Shown here in pieces: positions 62,347-64,000 of a stretch of DNA of 64,000 nucleotides; the first letter of the stretch is position 1; each line of letters opens with the position of its first letter. Source of the DNA: Atopobium sp. ICM42b (lineage in GTDB: Bacteria; Actinomycetota; Coriobacteriia; Coriobacteriales; Atopobiaceae); assembly GCA_000564995.1 (NCBI GenBank), contig JDFH01000014.1:84333-148332 (forward strand). The letters are read 5' to 3'. The notes beneath the pieces are model-generated. The model was not told where the DNA came from and did not search any database. It saw only the letters and a list, made by a program, of their open reading frames with translations. Made by a program: the position numbers and the translations under genes.

Positions 62347-63786
<1,440 letters not shown>

Positions 63787-63882
63787 TTCGCATAACACTT
63801 GGCGAGAAACCCGTTGTTTCAGCACGTATTTGAGTTAACTACATCGTTGGCCTTAACGTAAGATTTAAAAGGACCTTGGTCT

Positions 63883-64000
63883 TGTACCGACCCCCAAAAG
63901 TTAGACCAAAATCTAACGATTAGGAGGTCGGTATTTTTTATGGCAAAACATAGTTTTGAATTCAAGAAGAAAGTCGTTTTAGAATATTTGGATGGCAAAG
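63883..64000 (+). mobile_element. Left end of an IS3-family insertion sequence (partial)
   Basis: TGTACCGACCCCCAAAAGTT at 63883 has the look of an IS3/IS150-type terminal repeat. It is followed by a TAGACC inner repeat, a ribosome-binding site and the start of a transposase helix-turn-helix protein. The element continues past the right edge. Confidence 0.75.
63940..64000 (+). CDS. IS3-family transposase OrfA, N-terminus only
   Basis: The 20 visible codons read MAKHSFEFKKKVVLEYLDGK, typical of the start of an IS3-family OrfA DNA-binding protein. AGGAGG lies 12 nt before the ATG, a rather long spacing. Truncated by the window edge. Confidence 0.75.
   Translation, partial: MAKHSFEFKKKVVLEYLDGK

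Overview
The window reads as chromosomal DNA of a host-associated actinobacterium of class Coriobacteriia, most like Atopobium/Lancefieldella. This rests on moderate GC with AT-rich intergenic DNA, Rho with a long basic N-terminal extension, the acetyl-DAP lysine pathway, a RecJ-helicase fusion, an LPXTG cell-wall protein (so a Gram-positive envelope) and fermentative carbon metabolism. The genus is an inference from gene content and style; no search was run.

Layout. 1-3.8 kb: minus-strand MFS transporter (cut by the left edge), a DUF438/hemerythrin/PAS protein and a membrane-anchored EEP-fold hydrolase. 3.8-10.1 kb: an aminotransferase, then a lysine riboswitch driving lysA-dapA-dapB-dapH, with tgt at the end. 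10.3-16.8 kb: RecJ-RecQ-like fusion, Rel (p)ppGpp synthetase/hydrolase and a His-rich metallo-hydrolase, overlapping by 8 nt at each junction. 16.9-18.5 kb: tRNA-Leu, then an L20-type leader and infC-rpmI-rplT. 18.5-30.8 kb: a dispersed palindromic repeat, a TagO/WecA-type glycophosphotransferase, a structured RNA candidate (possibly 6S), tRNA-Ala, a PflX-like radical SAM gene, a tail-anchored coiled-coil protein, pncB, argS, a double MarR-like regulator, rho and an unknown membrane protein. 30.9-35.9 kb: complete livJHMGF-type ABC importer. 36.3-42.6 kb: thrC-thrB (minus) diverging from hom-lysC-asd (plus). 43-50.3 kb: tRNA-Arg, a MalY-type lyase, tRNA-His, tRNA-Lys, fruK, ptsI, a diacylglycerol-kinase-like gene and an orphan polysaccharide-export permease. 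50.3-59.4 kb: maltodextrin locus (GntR regulator, binding protein, two permeases, ATPase, malQ, glycogen phosphorylase). 59.7-64 kb: LPXTG/CnaB surface protein, small inverted-repeat elements, tRNA-Gly, tRNA-Pro, gdhA and the left end of an IS3-family element.

How the genes work together. lysC and asd feed both hom-thrB-thrC (threonine) and dapA-dapB-dapH-lysA (lysine and peptidoglycan DAP). The lysine branch appears to be controlled by a translational lysine riboswitch. The liv importer, gdhA and the aminotransferases fit an amino-acid-using lifestyle. The maltodextrin importer, malQ and phosphorylase would turn malto-oligosaccharides into glucose and glucose-1-phosphate.

The most unusual signal is a short motif, TGGCGAGAA (often extended to TGGCGAGAAACCC), found about 23 times on both strands, far above chance. 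I also see two families of dispersed, palindrome-rich intergenic repeats, each present at least twice. None of these is explained by the genes. I found no CRISPR array and no complete mobile element.
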